The notes beneath the pieces were generated by a model. It did not search any database. It saw only the letters and a list, made by a program, of their open reading frames with translations, and had not been told where the DNA came from. Below are positions 22,427-30,940 of a stretch of DNA of 64,000 nucleotides, piece after piece (position 1 is the stretch's first letter; each line of letters opens with the position of its first letter). Source of the stretch: Rhodoferax sp. (GTDB lineage Bacteria; Pseudomonadota; Gammaproteobacteria; Burkholderiales; Burkholderiaceae_C); NCBI RefSeq assembly GCF_023700745.1, contig NZ_JAMPYG010000005.1, forward strand, positions 62,001 through 126,000. Direction: 5' to 3'. Position numbers and translations under genes: made by a program.

Positions 22427-23407
22427 TTACTGCTTTTTGATGCCGAGTTTTTCAGCCAGCGCAGCGTATTCCTTTTTCTTCTCGGTCATGAACTTGGGCA
22501 TGTCCTTGTAGGTGATGTCGGTCAGAACAAAGCCGCCGTCTTCCATTTTCTTTTTGAATGTGGGTTCGGCATTGATGCTGCTGATGATGTCGGACACCTT
22601 TTGGCGCACCGCCTCAGGCGTTGACTTGGGCACCGACAGGCCACGGTAAGCACCGCCGACCAGGTCAAAACCCAGCTCACGGAAAGTGGGCACATCCGGG
22701 AAGGCGGGCATGCGCTTCTCTGACGCAACAGCCAGCATGCGCATCTTGTCGGCATGGGCAATGGCAGAAGGGGCGTAATTGAAGCCGGCGACGGTTTGCT
22801 TGCCCAGAATGGCCGTGACGGCCGGGCCGGTGCCACTGAACGGAATGTAGGTGGTCTTGATGCCGGCAAGTTCATCAAAGCGCACCTGCGCCAGGTTGTT
22901 CGACGAGTTCGAACCGGAGCCGCTGAAAGTCACCATGCCGGGTGATTTTTTGGCATAGTCGATCAAGTCTTTGAGCGTCTTGAACTGGCTGTCCTTGTGC
23001 ACAAAAATGGCGTCGGGCGTGTAGTGAAAGTAGTGCACCGGCGTCAGGTCATCTGTTTTGTAACCGACGTCTTTTTGCATCGGCTGCAGCACGGTGTGTG
23101 GCAGGTTGATGCCCATGATGGTGTAGCCGTCGCCCGGCATGGTGTTGAGCTGCGACCAGGCCTGCGCACCACCAGCACCTGCCACGTACTGAATGACGAT
23201 ATCAACACCGGCAATTTGCTTGAAGACCGACTGCTGGAATCGTGCCGAAATATCAGACTCACCACCCGCGTTGAAGGGAAGAATGTAGTTGATCGACTTG
23301 CTGGGGTAACTCTGAGCGGCAGCGCCTGTGGCGTAGACCAGGCTGACGGCCAGGGTGCTGCCGAGCAAGGCGGTTGAGAGCAGTTTTTGAATGTTGAATT
23401 TGCGCAT
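22427..23407 (-). CDS. Tripartite tricarboxylate transporter binding protein (TctC/Bug family)
   Basis: A 326-residue periplasmic substrate-binding protein. The signal peptide (about residues 1-31) has basic residues and a hydrophobic core and probably ends at AAAQS. The mature start YPSKSINYILPFNAGGESD is the Bug-family ligand-binding loop. The start ATG has a GGAG ribosome site; the frame continues upstream into the dehydrogenase gene but is not coding there. Eighteen bases separate it from the TctA-TctB gene. The ligand is inferred to be tartrate from the enzymes around it. Confidence 0.92.
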   Translation of the reverse strand: MRKFNIQKLLSTALLGSTLAVSLVYATGAAAQSYPSKSINYILPFNAGGESDISARFQQSVFKQIAGVDIVIQYVAGAGGAQAWSQLNTMPGDGYTIMGINLPHTVLQPMQKDVGYKTDDLTPVHYFHYTPDAIFVHKDSQFKTLKDLIDYAKKSPGMVTFSGSGSNSSNNLAQVRFDELAGIKTTYIPFSGTGPAVTAILGKQTVAGFNYAPSAIAHADKMRMLAVASEKRMPAFPDVPTFRELGFDLVGGAYRGLSVPKSTPEAVRQKVSDIISSINAEPTFKKKMEDGGFVLTDITYKDMPKFMTEKKKEYAALAEKLGIKKQ

Positions 23408-23504
23408 GGTTGTCTCCAGTTCTATGAATTTCGAAAAAGTCTGACTCAAACGGTTAGTGGGGGAAAGAATGCAGTCGGTCGTCCAGTGGGCTGTCTCCTT
23501 TGCT

Positions 23505-24593
23505 TCAAGCGGGCTGGCGCTGTGATTGGGCTGCCAGCATGTCACACACGGCCTGCGTAACCTGAGCCGTGGTGGCCTTGCCGCCCAGGTCGCCCGTGTG
23601 CAGGGCCGGGTTGGCCGTGACCTGCTTGATGGCCTGCATGAGGCGTTGGGCAGCAGCGCGTTCACCCAGGTGCTCCAGCAACATCACACAGCTCCAGAAG
23701 GTGCCGACCGGATTGGCCAGGCCCTTGCCCATGATATCGAAGGCCGAGCCGTGGATCGGTTCGAACATCGACGGATAACGGCGCTCGGGGTCGATATTGC
23801 CCGTGGGGGCAATGCCCAGGCTGCCCGCCAGGGCAGCCGCCAGATCACTGAGGATGTCGGCGTGCAGGTTGGTGGCGACCAGCGTATCGAGGGTGGCGGG
23901 ACGGTTCACCATGCGCGCGGTGGCCGCATCCACCAGCTCCTTGTCCCAGCGCACATCGGGAAACTCTTTGGCAACCTGGACCGCAATCTCGTCCCACATC
24001 ACCATGGCATGGCGTTGCGCGTTCGACTTGGTCACCACGGTCAGCAACTTGCGCGGGCGGGACTGCGCCAGCCTGAAGGCAAAACGCATGATGCGCTCGA
24101 CCCCCGCGCGGGTCATCATCGACACATCGGTGGCGGCTTCGATCGGTTGGCCCTGGTGCACCCGCCCGCCGACACCCGAATACTCGCCTTCGGAGTTCTC
24201 GCGCACGATCACCCAGTCCAGGTCTTCGGCTTTGCAGCGTTTCAACGGGCCATCAATGCCGGGCAGGATGCGGGTGGGCCGCACGTTGGCATACTGGTCA
24301 AAACCCTGGCAAATCTTGAGGCGCAAGCCCCACAAGGTGATGTGGTCGGGAATGTGCGGGTCGCCCGCCGAGCCAAACAGGATGGCATCCTTGTGGCGCA
24401 ACGCATCCAGGCCATGGGCCGGCATCATTTCGCCGTGCGCGCGATACCAGTCGCCGCCCCAGCCGAAATGCTCGAAGTCAAACCTGAAGGTGCTGCCTGA
24501 ACCGGCCAGCGCTTCCAGCACGGTCTGGCCAGCAGGCACCACTTCCTTGCCAATGCCGTCACCGGGAATACAGGCAATCTTGTAGGTCTTCAT
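23505..24593 (-). CDS. ttuC: Tartrate dehydrogenase family protein (beta-decarboxylating), paralogue 1
   Basis: A 362-residue NAD-dependent enzyme of the isocitrate/isopropylmalate/tartrate dehydrogenase family. Visible active-site motifs: NVRPTR, the phosphate-loop-like RENSEGEYSGVGG, the catalytic Lys in VTKSNAQRHAMVMWDE, and the metal Asp cluster ATNLHADILSDLAAAL. Tartrate dehydrogenases oxidise L- or meso-tartrate and decarboxylate D-malate, so more than one reaction is possible. The start MKTYKIACIPGDGIGKEV has AGGAG upstream. It heads an operon with the Tct transporter and has a LysR-type operator and promoter at 24629-24696. It is clearly diverged from the second copy at 27875. Confidence 0.85.
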   Translation of the reverse strand: MKTYKIACIPGDGIGKEVVPAGQTVLEALAGSGSTFRFDFEHFGWGGDWYRAHGEMMPAHGLDALRHKDAILFGSAGDPHIPDHITLWGLRLKICQGFDQYANVRPTRILPGIDGPLKRCKAEDLDWVIVRENSEGEYSGVGGRVHQGQPIEAATDVSMMTRAGVERIMRFAFRLAQSRPRKLLTVVTKSNAQRHAMVMWDEIAVQVAKEFPDVRWDKELVDAATARMVNRPATLDTLVATNLHADILSDLAAALAGSLGIAPTGNIDPERRYPSMFEPIHGSAFDIMGKGLANPVGTFWSCVMLLEHLGERAAAQRLMQAIKQVTANPALHTGDLGGKATTAQVTQAVCDMLAAQSQRQPA

Positions 24594-24628
24594 GAAGTCT
24601 CCTGTTGATTCATATGAGGTACAGGTCA

Positions 24629-24696
24629 AATATACCCACTGCTCATTTTTATGGATCAGATTAAAGTGACATCATTGTTTACTTTGAATTAACAAT
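24629..24696 (-). promoter_or_regulatory. Operator/promoter A of the ttuC-tctC-tctAB operon (LysR-type box)
   Basis: Reading on the minus strand: an inverted repeat ATTGTT-N11-AACAAT at 24696-24674, then a conserved stretch to 24648, then a candidate -10 TATATT at 24634-24629. The box centre lies about 63 bases before the expected transcription start, the classical position for a LysR recognition site. The stretch 24648-24696 matches 27774-27822 (opposite orientation in the window, same orientation relative to the downstream gene) at 45 of 49 positions. It sits 4 bases past the tarD stop codon. Confidence 0.75.
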
Positions 24697-24700
24697 TTCA

Positions 24701-25867
24701 TCAGACCGAGAGCGCTTGCATGTGCGCGTAGAGATCGGCCTTGGCCTCAAAGCCGATGCCGGGCAGATCAGGCAGGGTCACATGGCCATCAAGCACCTTG
24801 ACGCCATCCGGGAAACCGCCAAAAGGCTGGAACAGGTCGGGGTAAGACTCGTTGCCACCCAGGCCCAGACCGGCAGCGATGTTCAGCGACATCTGGTGAC
24901 CGCCGTGCGGGATGCAGCGGCTGGCAGACCAGCCGTGCTCCTTCAGCATGTCCAGCGTGCGCAGGTATTCAACCAGACCGTAGCTCAGAGCGCAGTCAAA
25001 CTGCAGCCAGTCCCGGTCCGGGCGCATGCCGCCGTAACGGATCAGGTTGCGTGCGTCCTGCATCGAGAACAGGTTTTCGCCCGTGGCCATCGGATTTTTG
25101 TAGTAACTGCGCAGCGTGGCCTGGAGCTCGAAGTCAAGCGGGTCGCCCGCTTCCTCGTACCAGAACAGATCGTATTGCGACAGCGCCTTGGCGTACCGGA
25201 TGGCGGTGTCCAGGTCGAAGCGGCCATTGGCATCCACACACAGCCTCTGGCCGTCCTGCAACACGCTCAGAATCGCGTCGATGCGGCGCAGGTCTTCGTC
25301 CAGCGACGCCCCGCCGATCTTCTTCTTGACCACGGTGTAGCCGCGGTCGATGTAGCTGCGCATCTCATCTTTCAGCTTGCCGTGGTCCTGGCCAGGGTAG
25401 TAGTAGCCACCGGCAGCATAAACAAAGATTTTGCGGTTCGGTTTGCCGTCGCCATAACGGTCGGCCAGCAACTGGAACAGCGGTTTGCCCGCGATCTTGG
25501 CCACCGCGTCCCACACCGCCATGTCGATGGTGCCGATGGCGACCGAGCGTTCACCGTGGCCACCGGGCTTTTCGTTGGTGAACATGGTGTCCCAGATCTT
25601 GTGCGGGTCAAGATTGTTGCCGCTGTCATCCATCAGCGCCTCGGGGCTGGCTTCCAGGATGCGCGGAATGAAGCGCTCCCGCATCAGTTTGCCCTGGCCA
25701 TAACGACCGTTGGAATTGAAACCATAGCCCACCACCGGTTTGCCATCACGGATCACGTCGGTGATCACGGCCACCAGACTCAGCGTCATCTTGCTGAAGT
25801 CGATGTAGGCGTTGCGGATGGGGGAACTGATCGGCAGGGTGATCTCTCTGATGTCGGTGATTTTCAT
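24701..25867 (-). CDS. tarD: D-tartrate dehydratase (enolase superfamily)
   Basis: A 388-residue member of the mandelate racemase subgroup of the enolase superfamily. It removes water from D-tartrate to give oxaloacetate. The sequence is extremely close, as I recall it, to the characterised Bradyrhizobium D-tartrate dehydratase, sharing PISSPIRNAYIDF, GYGFNSNGRYGQG and CIPHGGHQMSLNIAAGLGLG. The capping domain is residues 1-125. The barrel carries the Lys of VVKKKIGG (K183), metal ligands D212, E238 and E264, and the catalytic H321. Start ATG has GGAG upstream. It is divergent from a LysR gene, its likely regulator. Confidence 0.93.
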   Translation of the reverse strand: MKITDIREITLPISSPIRNAYIDFSKMTLSLVAVITDVIRDGKPVVGYGFNSNGRYGQGKLMRERFIPRILEASPEALMDDSGNNLDPHKIWDTMFTNEKPGGHGERSVAIGTIDMAVWDAVAKIAGKPLFQLLADRYGDGKPNRKIFVYAAGGYYYPGQDHGKLKDEMRSYIDRGYTVVKKKIGGASLDEDLRRIDAILSVLQDGQRLCVDANGRFDLDTAIRYAKALSQYDLFWYEEAGDPLDFELQATLRSYYKNPMATGENLFSMQDARNLIRYGGMRPDRDWLQFDCALSYGLVEYLRTLDMLKEHGWSASRCIPHGGHQMSLNIAAGLGLGGNESYPDLFQPFGGFPDGVKVLDGHVTLPDLPGIGFEAKADLYAHMQALSV

Positions 25868-25942
25868 GAAGGCTCCGTGGATGGGAACGCTATGATCGCC
25901 AGAACCCTTCGATTTGACCAATGCTGTTTTTCTTCTCTTCAA

Positions 25943-25955
25943 TGCTTTCAAAGCA
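25943..25955. promoter_or_regulatory. Perfect 13-bp palindrome before the LysR start
   Basis: TGCTTT-C-AAAGCA lies 6 bases before the ATG at 25962, inside the 94-base tarD/LysR intergenic region. It could be an operator for the divergent pair or a small mRNA hairpin. No other strong regulatory motif is seen in this gap. Confidence 0.35.
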
Positions 25956-25961
25956 CCGGGC

Positions 25962-26903
25962 ATGAACCTCTCGTGGCTTGACGACTTTCTGGCGCTGGCC
26001 GCAACCGGCAACTTCTCGCGCGCCGCAGAGGACCGCCACATGACGCAGCCTGCGTTCGGCCGTCGTGTACGGGCGCTGGAAGAGTGGCTTGGAACCGAAC
26101 TTTTTGACCGGAGTTCACAACCTGTGCGGCTGACAGCGACGGGCGAGTGGTTTCACCGCGTGGCCCATGACCTCCTGGCGCAGGTGGCGCGCGTTCCCGG
26201 AGAAGCGCGTGCCGTTGCCGAAGCCAGTTCAAATCGCCTCCGGTTTGCAGCCACACATGCTTTGTCGTTCACCTTCATGCCCGGCTGGTTGCGCAGTCTT
26301 GAAGCGCACACGACGGGGGCAAGGATACAGCTGGAGTCCGACATGCTGCAACGCTGCGAGGCACTGATTGCGCAGGGCAAGGTGCAATTCGTCGTCTGCC
26401 ATGTGCATGCGCAGGCGCCGGGACGATTGCATGCAGAGGCTTACCCGTCGGTGCAAATCGGCAGTGACATGCTGATTCCTGTGTCCGCAGCGGGTACCAA
26501 CGGACGGCCGCTTCACCTGCTGGAGTCGGGGGCTTCTCCGGTGTCGCTGCTGACCTACAGTACCGAGTCCGGACTCGGGCGGATATTGCATGAGACCCGT
26601 CACAGTGCCCTGGAGAAAATTGCCAGGCAAACTCCTTTTACCGCCCATCTTGCATCGGTGTTGAAGACCATGGTGCTCGACGGGCGTGGCATCGCCTGGT
26701 TACCCAAAAGTCTCATTGCCGACGATCTGGCTGCCAGCCGGCTGGTGCCGGCGGCCTCCGATGCCTGGTTTGTCGATCTGGAAATCAGGCTTTACCGTGA
26801 TCGCGCATCCATGGGACAGGCTGCCGAAGCGCTTTGGCAAGTGGTGCGCCAAACTGGCTATTCCGTTCCCGGGGAAGTCGTGGCAAAGGCCTCACCGAGG
26901 TAG
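25962..26903 (+). CDS. LysR family regulator, likely of tarD
   Basis: A 313-residue LysR transcription factor. The N-terminal winged helix (MNLSWLDDFLALAATGNFSRAAEDRHMTQPAFGRRVRALEEWLG) is intact; the rest is a periplasmic-binding-like effector domain. An upstream TTG at 25914 would extend the protein by 16 residues, but LysR proteins start close to this helix, so ATG 25962 is chosen. It is divergent from tarD and converges with the second LysR gene, overlapping it by 46 bases at the 3' ends, an unusual antisense overlap. D-tartrate or a related acid is the inferred effector. Confidence 0.87.
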   Translation: MNLSWLDDFLALAATGNFSRAAEDRHMTQPAFGRRVRALEEWLGTELFDRSSQPVRLTATGEWFHRVAHDLLAQVARVPGEARAVAEASSNRLRFAATHALSFTFMPGWLRSLEAHTTGARIQLESDMLQRCEALIAQGKVQFVVCHVHAQAPGRLHAEAYPSVQIGSDMLIPVSAAGTNGRPLHLLESGASPVSLLTYSTESGLGRILHETRHSALEKIARQTPFTAHLASVLKTMVLDGRGIAWLPKSLIADDLAASRLVPAASDAWFVDLEIRLYRDRASMGQAAEALWQVVRQTGYSVPGEVVAKASPR

Positions 26904-27775
26904 CTGACAAATGCCTTGACGCGGGTCGCCGTCTGGAGCCGCTGGGGGTAAATGGCGTAGATATCGGCAGACGGTGTCTGCCAGTTTTCGAGTACCCGCT
27001 TGAGGCGCCCGCTGTGCAGGTGTTTGGCAATGTCCCATTCCGACCGCATCAAAATACCGTGACCATCCAGCGCCCAGTTCAGGGCCGTTTCGCCATCGTT
27101 GCTGCTGAGCGTTCCCCGCACCTTGATGGTTTGGCTTTGCTGGCCGGAACTCAGGTGCCAAATGCCATAGGCCTCGTCACCTTGACGAATGCCAATGCAG
27201 TCATGCTGCGCCAGTTCAGATGGATTGCGCGGTGTCCCGCGTTGGGCCAGATAAGCCGGTGACGCGCATAAAAGCCGGCGATTGTTGGCAATTCGCTTGG
27301 CAATGACCCGCGCATCGGGGGGCTCGCCAAAGCGGATGCAAACATCAAAAGCATCGACGGTCAACGCTGGCGGGTTGACCGTCAGTTGCAACTGCACCTG
27401 AACTTCAGGGTAACGTTTGACAAAACGAGAGATCAGCGGCGAAATGTGATTGCGACCAAAGCCCAGCGTCGCGTTCACGCGCAACAAGCCCTTGGGCGCG
27501 GCGATGGCGCTGCCGATGAGCTGTTCCATGTCGTCGATCTCGACCAGTATCCGGCGGGCATGCTCCAGGTACAACTCGCCCTCGGCGGTGAGGCTGACCC
27601 GCCGGGTCGTGCGGTTCAGCAGCTGCGCGCCGAGCCGGGCCTCCATCTGGTTCAAGCGCTTGCTCACCGCCGGCGTCGTGATGTTAAGCTCTCGTGCCGC
27701 CGCCGAGAAGCTGCCAAGCCGCGCCAGCAAGCTGAAGAAAGCCATCTCGGATGGCGCTGTGGTAGGTGATGACAT
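26858..27775 (-). CDS. LysR family regulator, TtuA-like (tartrate utilisation)
   Basis: A 305-residue LysR factor. The helix-turn-helix is in FFSLLARLGSFSAAARELNITTPAVSKRLNQMEARLG; the rest is the effector domain with VDAFDVCIRFGEPPD. It is divergent from ttuC paralogue 2 with 99 bases between. Its start codon lies inside a LysR-type box (27774-27796), so binding there could repress its own gene while activating the dehydrogenase gene. The same box precedes the other ttuC operon, making this factor the best candidate for controlling both. Its 3' end overlaps the convergent LysR gene by 46 bases. Confidence 0.88.
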   Translation of the reverse strand: MSSPTTAPSEMAFFSLLARLGSFSAAARELNITTPAVSKRLNQMEARLGAQLLNRTTRRVSLTAEGELYLEHARRILVEIDDMEQLIGSAIAAPKGLLRVNATLGFGRNHISPLISRFVKRYPEVQVQLQLTVNPPALTVDAFDVCIRFGEPPDARVIAKRIANNRRLLCASPAYLAQRGTPRNPSELAQHDCIGIRQGDEAYGIWHLSSGQQSQTIKVRGTLSSNDGETALNWALDGHGILMRSEWDIAKHLHSGRLKRVLENWQTPSADIYAIYPQRLQTATRVKAFVSYLGEAFATTSPGTE

Positions 27776-27841
27776 TGTTGATTCAAAGTAAACAATGCTG
27801 TCACTTTAACTTGATCCATAAACCGTAGCAATGGGTAAATT
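27774..27841 (+). promoter_or_regulatory. Operator/promoter B of ttuC paralogue 2 (LysR-type box)
   Basis: Inverted repeat ATTGTT-N11-AACAAT at 27774-27796, followed by a stretch conserved with operator A and a candidate -10 TAAATT at 27836-27841. The box centre is about 63 bases before the expected start. Distances from the box to the start codon of ttuC are nearly the same in both copies (52 and 54 bases after the 49-bp repeat). The box overlaps the start codon of the divergent LysR gene. Confidence 0.78.
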
Positions 27842-27874
27842 ACGGTTCGATCTCACAACCTTTCAGGAAACTTC

Positions 27875-28957
27875 ATGAAGACCTACAAAATTGCTTGCAT
27901 CGCCGGTGACGGCATTGGCAAGGAAGTCATGCCCGAGGGCCTGCGTGCCTTGCAAGCGGCCGACCAGCGCTTCAAACTGGGGCTGGAATTTACCCATTTC
28001 AACTGGGCTCACTGCGACTATTACCTGGCGCACGGCAAGATGATGCCTGACGACTGGAAGCAGCAGCTGTCCGGTTTCGACGCCATTTATTTCGGTGCGG
28101 TCGGCTGGCCCGCCACGGTGCCCGACCATGTCTCGCTGTGGGGCTCGCTGCTGAAGTTCCGGCGCGAATTTGACCAGTACATCAACCTGCGCCCGGTGCG
28201 ACTCTTTGAAGGCGTACCCTGCCCACTGGCGGGTCGCAAAGCCGGCGACATCGACTACTTGGTGGTGCGCGAGAACACCGAGGGTGAGTACACCTCGCTG
28301 GGCGGCATCATGTACGAGGGTACCGAGCGCGAAATCGTCATCCAGGAGTCGGTCTATTCGCGCCACGGCGCAGACCGGCTGCTGAAATATGCCTTTGAGC
28401 TGGCCCAGAGCCGCCCACGCAAGCACCTCACGCTGGCCACCAAATCCAACGGCATCGCCATCAGCATGCCCTGGTGGAACAGCCGTGCCGATGCGGTGGG
28501 TAGCGGCTACCCCGAAGTGACCGTGGACAAGCAGCACATCGACATCCTGAGCGCACGCTTCGTGTTGCAGCCCGGCCGCTTTGACGTGGTGGCGGCCACC
28601 AACCTGTTTGGCGACATCCTGTCGGACCTGGGGCCGGCCACCACCGGCACCATCGGCCTGGCACCGTCAGCCAACCTCAACCCGGAGCGTGTGTTTCCGT
28701 CGCTGTTCGAACCCGTGCATGGCTCGGCACCCGACATCTACGGCAAGAACATTGCCAACCCGGTGGCCATGATCTGGTCCGGCGCGCTGATGCTGGACTT
28801 TCTGGGCGCTGGGCAAGGCGTGATGCGCGAGGCGCACGACGCCATCGTCCAGGCGATCGAGACTGTCTTGAAACAGGGTCCACGCACGCCTGACCTGGGT
28901 GGGGATGCTTCAACGACGGCAATGGGTGAGGCCCTGGCGGCGCAAATTGCCCGTTGA
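27875..28957 (+). CDS. ttuC: Tartrate dehydrogenase/decarboxylase, D-malate dehydrogenase family, paralogue 2
   Basis: A 360-residue NAD-dependent beta-decarboxylating dehydrogenase. It shares the start MKTYKIACI-GDGIGKEV with paralogue 1 but is closer to the classical Pseudomonas tartrate dehydrogenase: YINLRPVRLF, RENTEGEYTSLGG, TKSNGIAISMPWWNSR and ATNLFGDILSDLGPATTGTIGLAPSANLNP-type segments. Expected reactions are oxidation of L- or meso-tartrate and oxidative decarboxylation of D-malate or meso-tartrate (to glycerate). Single-gene unit behind operator B, closed by a terminator at 28977-29004. Confidence 0.9.
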   Translation: MKTYKIACIAGDGIGKEVMPEGLRALQAADQRFKLGLEFTHFNWAHCDYYLAHGKMMPDDWKQQLSGFDAIYFGAVGWPATVPDHVSLWGSLLKFRREFDQYINLRPVRLFEGVPCPLAGRKAGDIDYLVVRENTEGEYTSLGGIMYEGTEREIVIQESVYSRHGADRLLKYAFELAQSRPRKHLTLATKSNGIAISMPWWNSRADAVGSGYPEVTVDKQHIDILSARFVLQPGRFDVVAATNLFGDILSDLGPATTGTIGLAPSANLNPERVFPSLFEPVHGSAPDIYGKNIANPVAMIWSGALMLDFLGAGQGVMREAHDAIVQAIETVLKQGPRTPDLGGDASTTAMGEALAAQIAR

Positions 28958-28976
28958 CCGCCATATTGACCGGCAC

Positions 28977-29004
28977 AAAAAAACCACCCTCGGGTGGTTT
29001 TTTT
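28977..29004. terminator. Bidirectional terminator between ttuC-2 and sodB
   Basis: Stem ACCACC (28983-28988), loop CTCG, stem GGTGGT (28993-28998), flanked by seven A and seven T. It can serve both the plus-strand dehydrogenase gene and the convergent minus-strand sodB. Confidence 0.9.
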
Positions 29005-29024
29005 GCTTTCAAGGCTTATGCCGC

Positions 29025-29606
29025 TCAGGCAAAGTTGGCTTCGGCAAAGCGCCAGTTCACCAGATTGCCCAGGAAGGTTTCCACATACTTGGGGCGCAGG
29101 TTGCGGTAGTCGATGTAGTAGGCGTGCTCCCACACGTCAACGGTCAGCAGGGCTTTGTCGGCCGTGGTCAGCGGGGTGCCGGCGGCACCCATGTTGACGA
29201 TGTCGACCGAACCGTCAGGCTTTTTCACCAGCCAGGTCCAGCCGGAGCCAAAGTTGCCCACGGCGCTCTTGACGAAGGCTTCCTTGAACGCGGCGTAAGA
29301 ACCCCACTTGGCAGTGATGGCTGCTGCCAGGGCACCGGTAGGTTCACCGCCGCCGTTGGGGGTCATGCAGTTCCAGAAGAAGGTGTGGTTCCAGATCTGG
29401 GCGGCGTTGTTGTAAATGCCGGCGCTGGATTTTTTGACGATGGACTCAAGGTCCATGCTTTCAAATTCGGTGCCCTTTTGCAGGTTGTTGAGGTTGACCA
29501 CATAAGCGTTGTGGTGCTTGCCATAGTGGTACTCCAGGGTTTCCTGTGAGTAATGGGGTGCCAGGGCATCCATCGCAAAAGGCAGGGCGGGCAAAGTGTG
29601 TTCCAT
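29025..29606 (-). CDS. sodB: Superoxide dismutase, Fe type
   Basis: A 193-residue cytoplasmic superoxide dismutase. Metal ligands are visible as His in [13 protein letters not shown] (first helix), His in [10 protein letters not shown], and Asp and His in [13 protein letters not shown]. The sequence [16 protein letters not shown] and the length are typical of the iron enzyme. The start [10 protein letters not shown] has a GAGGA ribosome site; an upstream ATG at 29630 is rejected. Single gene between a terminator and xseA. Confidence 0.95.
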   Translation of the reverse strand: MEHTLPALPFAMDALAPHYSQETLEYHYGKHHNAYVVNLNNLQKGTEFESMDLESIVKKSSAGIYNNAAQIWNHTFFWNCMTPNGGGEPTGALAAAITAKWGSYAAFKEAFVKSAVGNFGSGWTWLVKKPDGSVDIVNMGAAGTPLTTADKALLTVDVWEHAYYIDYRNLRPKYVETFLGNLVNWRFAEANFA

Positions 29607-29662
29607 GTGATCCTCGGTATTGAGTTGCAAAAATGAAATTGTAAAAACTTTCAGTGTCTAGC

Positions 29663-30940
29663 TTACACGACTCTCAAATCAACCGTGCCGTCAACAAGGG
29701 TAGCCTTGACAGCCATACCCGGCGCGGTCTGCCGGCAACTGGCAAGGGTGTTGCCCTGATCATCTGACAGCATGGCGTAACCGCGTGCCAATACCAGATG
29801 CGGGTCCAGCAGATTCAGCCGCAGGCTGGAGCGCTCCAGCCGCTGCGCTTGCTGTTGCCAGGCGCGCTGCAGGGCGGTCGGCAATTGGGCTGCGATACGC
29901 TGCTGATGCTGCTCTTTTTGCTGCAAAAAATGCCGTGCCGCACTTTGCAGGCCATGGGCGCTGGCCGCCAGCCGCAGGCGCTGGCTGGCCAGATGCCCGG
30001 ACGGGCGACCCAGGCGCGCCACGGCCCGGTCCAGCCGCTGGCCCTGCCGGTCAAGCTGGCGCAGTACCGCATCACCCAGGCGCCGCTGTGCCAGGTCCAG
30101 CGCGCCCAGCCAGGCCTCGCGCGGTTGAGCCACCAGCTCGGCGGCAGCGGTGGGTGTGGGGGCGCGCAAGTCTGCACAGAAGTCGGCAATGGTGAAGTCG
30201 GTCTCGTGGCCGACGCCACAAATGATCGGCACCGGGCTTTGCACGATCAACCGGGCCAGCGCTTCATCATTGAAAGCCCACAGGTCTTCCAGGGCGCCAC
30301 CGCCACGCACCAGCAAGATCACGTCAATCGGAACACGCTTCAATTGGTATAACTGTGTCAGCGCGGCCATCAACTCGGCCGGGGCATTGGCGCCCTGCAC
30401 CGAGGCCGGCGCCAGCACCACCGGAATGTGCGGCACGCGCCTCTGCAAGGCGGTGACCACATCGTGCAGCGCCGCAGCCCCAAGCGAAGTCACCAGGCCG
30501 ATGGCCCGCGGCATCACCGGCAGCGCCCGCTTGCGTGCGGGGTCAAACAAGCCCTGCGCTTCCAGCCGGTCCTTGAGCTTGAGAAACTCCTCAAACAAAC
30601 TGCCCTGGCCGGCGCGGCACATGCCTTCCACGATCAATTGCAGGTCACCGCGCGGCTCATAGACACCCAGGCGCCCCTGCACTTCCACCAATTCGCCATC
30701 ACGCGGCGCAAAGTCCAGGCTGCCAGCCGCACGCTTGAACATGGCGCAACGCAACTGCCCGGAAGCATCCTTGAGCGAAAAATAGCAATGACCGCTGGCC
30801 GCGCGTGAAAACCCGGACAACTCACCGCGCACGGTCACCGGATTGAAGCGCGCCTGCAGCGCATCGGCAATGGCACGGCACAGCGCGCCGACCGACCAGA
30901 CGGTGCCGGAAACCGGCTGAAAAGACGCCGCCGGGCTCAT
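29663..30940 (-). CDS. xseA: Exodeoxyribonuclease VII large subunit
   Basis: A 425-residue subunit of the single-strand exonuclease that trims DNA ends in repair. An N-terminal OB-fold (VRGELSGFSRAASGHCYFSLKD, about residues 38-60) is followed by the catalytic domain with VLVRGGGALEDLWAFNDE and PIICGVGHETDFTIADFCADLRAPTPTAAAE. The C-terminal helical coiled-coil region (about 280-400) is Arg/Gln/Leu-rich. It begins a minus-strand unit; the small subunit xseB is not nearby, which is common in this group. Confidence 0.95.
   Translation of the reverse strand: MSPAASFQPVSGTVWSVGALCRAIADALQARFNPVTVRGELSGFSRAASGHCYFSLKDASGQLRCAMFKRAAGSLDFAPRDGELVEVQGRLGVYEPRGDLQLIVEGMCRAGQGSLFEEFLKLKDRLEAQGLFDPARKRALPVMPRAIGLVTSLGAAALHDVVTALQRRVPHIPVVLAPASVQGANAPAELMAALTQLYQLKRVPIDVILLVRGGGALEDLWAFNDEALARLIVQSPVPIICGVGHETDFTIADFCADLRAPTPTAAAELVAQPREAWLGALDLAQRRLGDAVLRQLDRQGQRLDRAVARLGRPSGHLASQRLRLAASAHGLQSAARHFLQQKEQHQQRIAAQLPTALQRAWQQQAQRLERSSLRLNLLDPHLVLARGYAMLSDDQGNTLASCRQTAPGMAVKATLVDGTVDLRVV

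Noticed and set aside
25914-25961. TTG start extending the tarD-linked LysR protein by 16 residues
   Set aside because: The LysR family begins close to the ATG at 25962, the extension has no ribosome site, and it crosses a palindrome.
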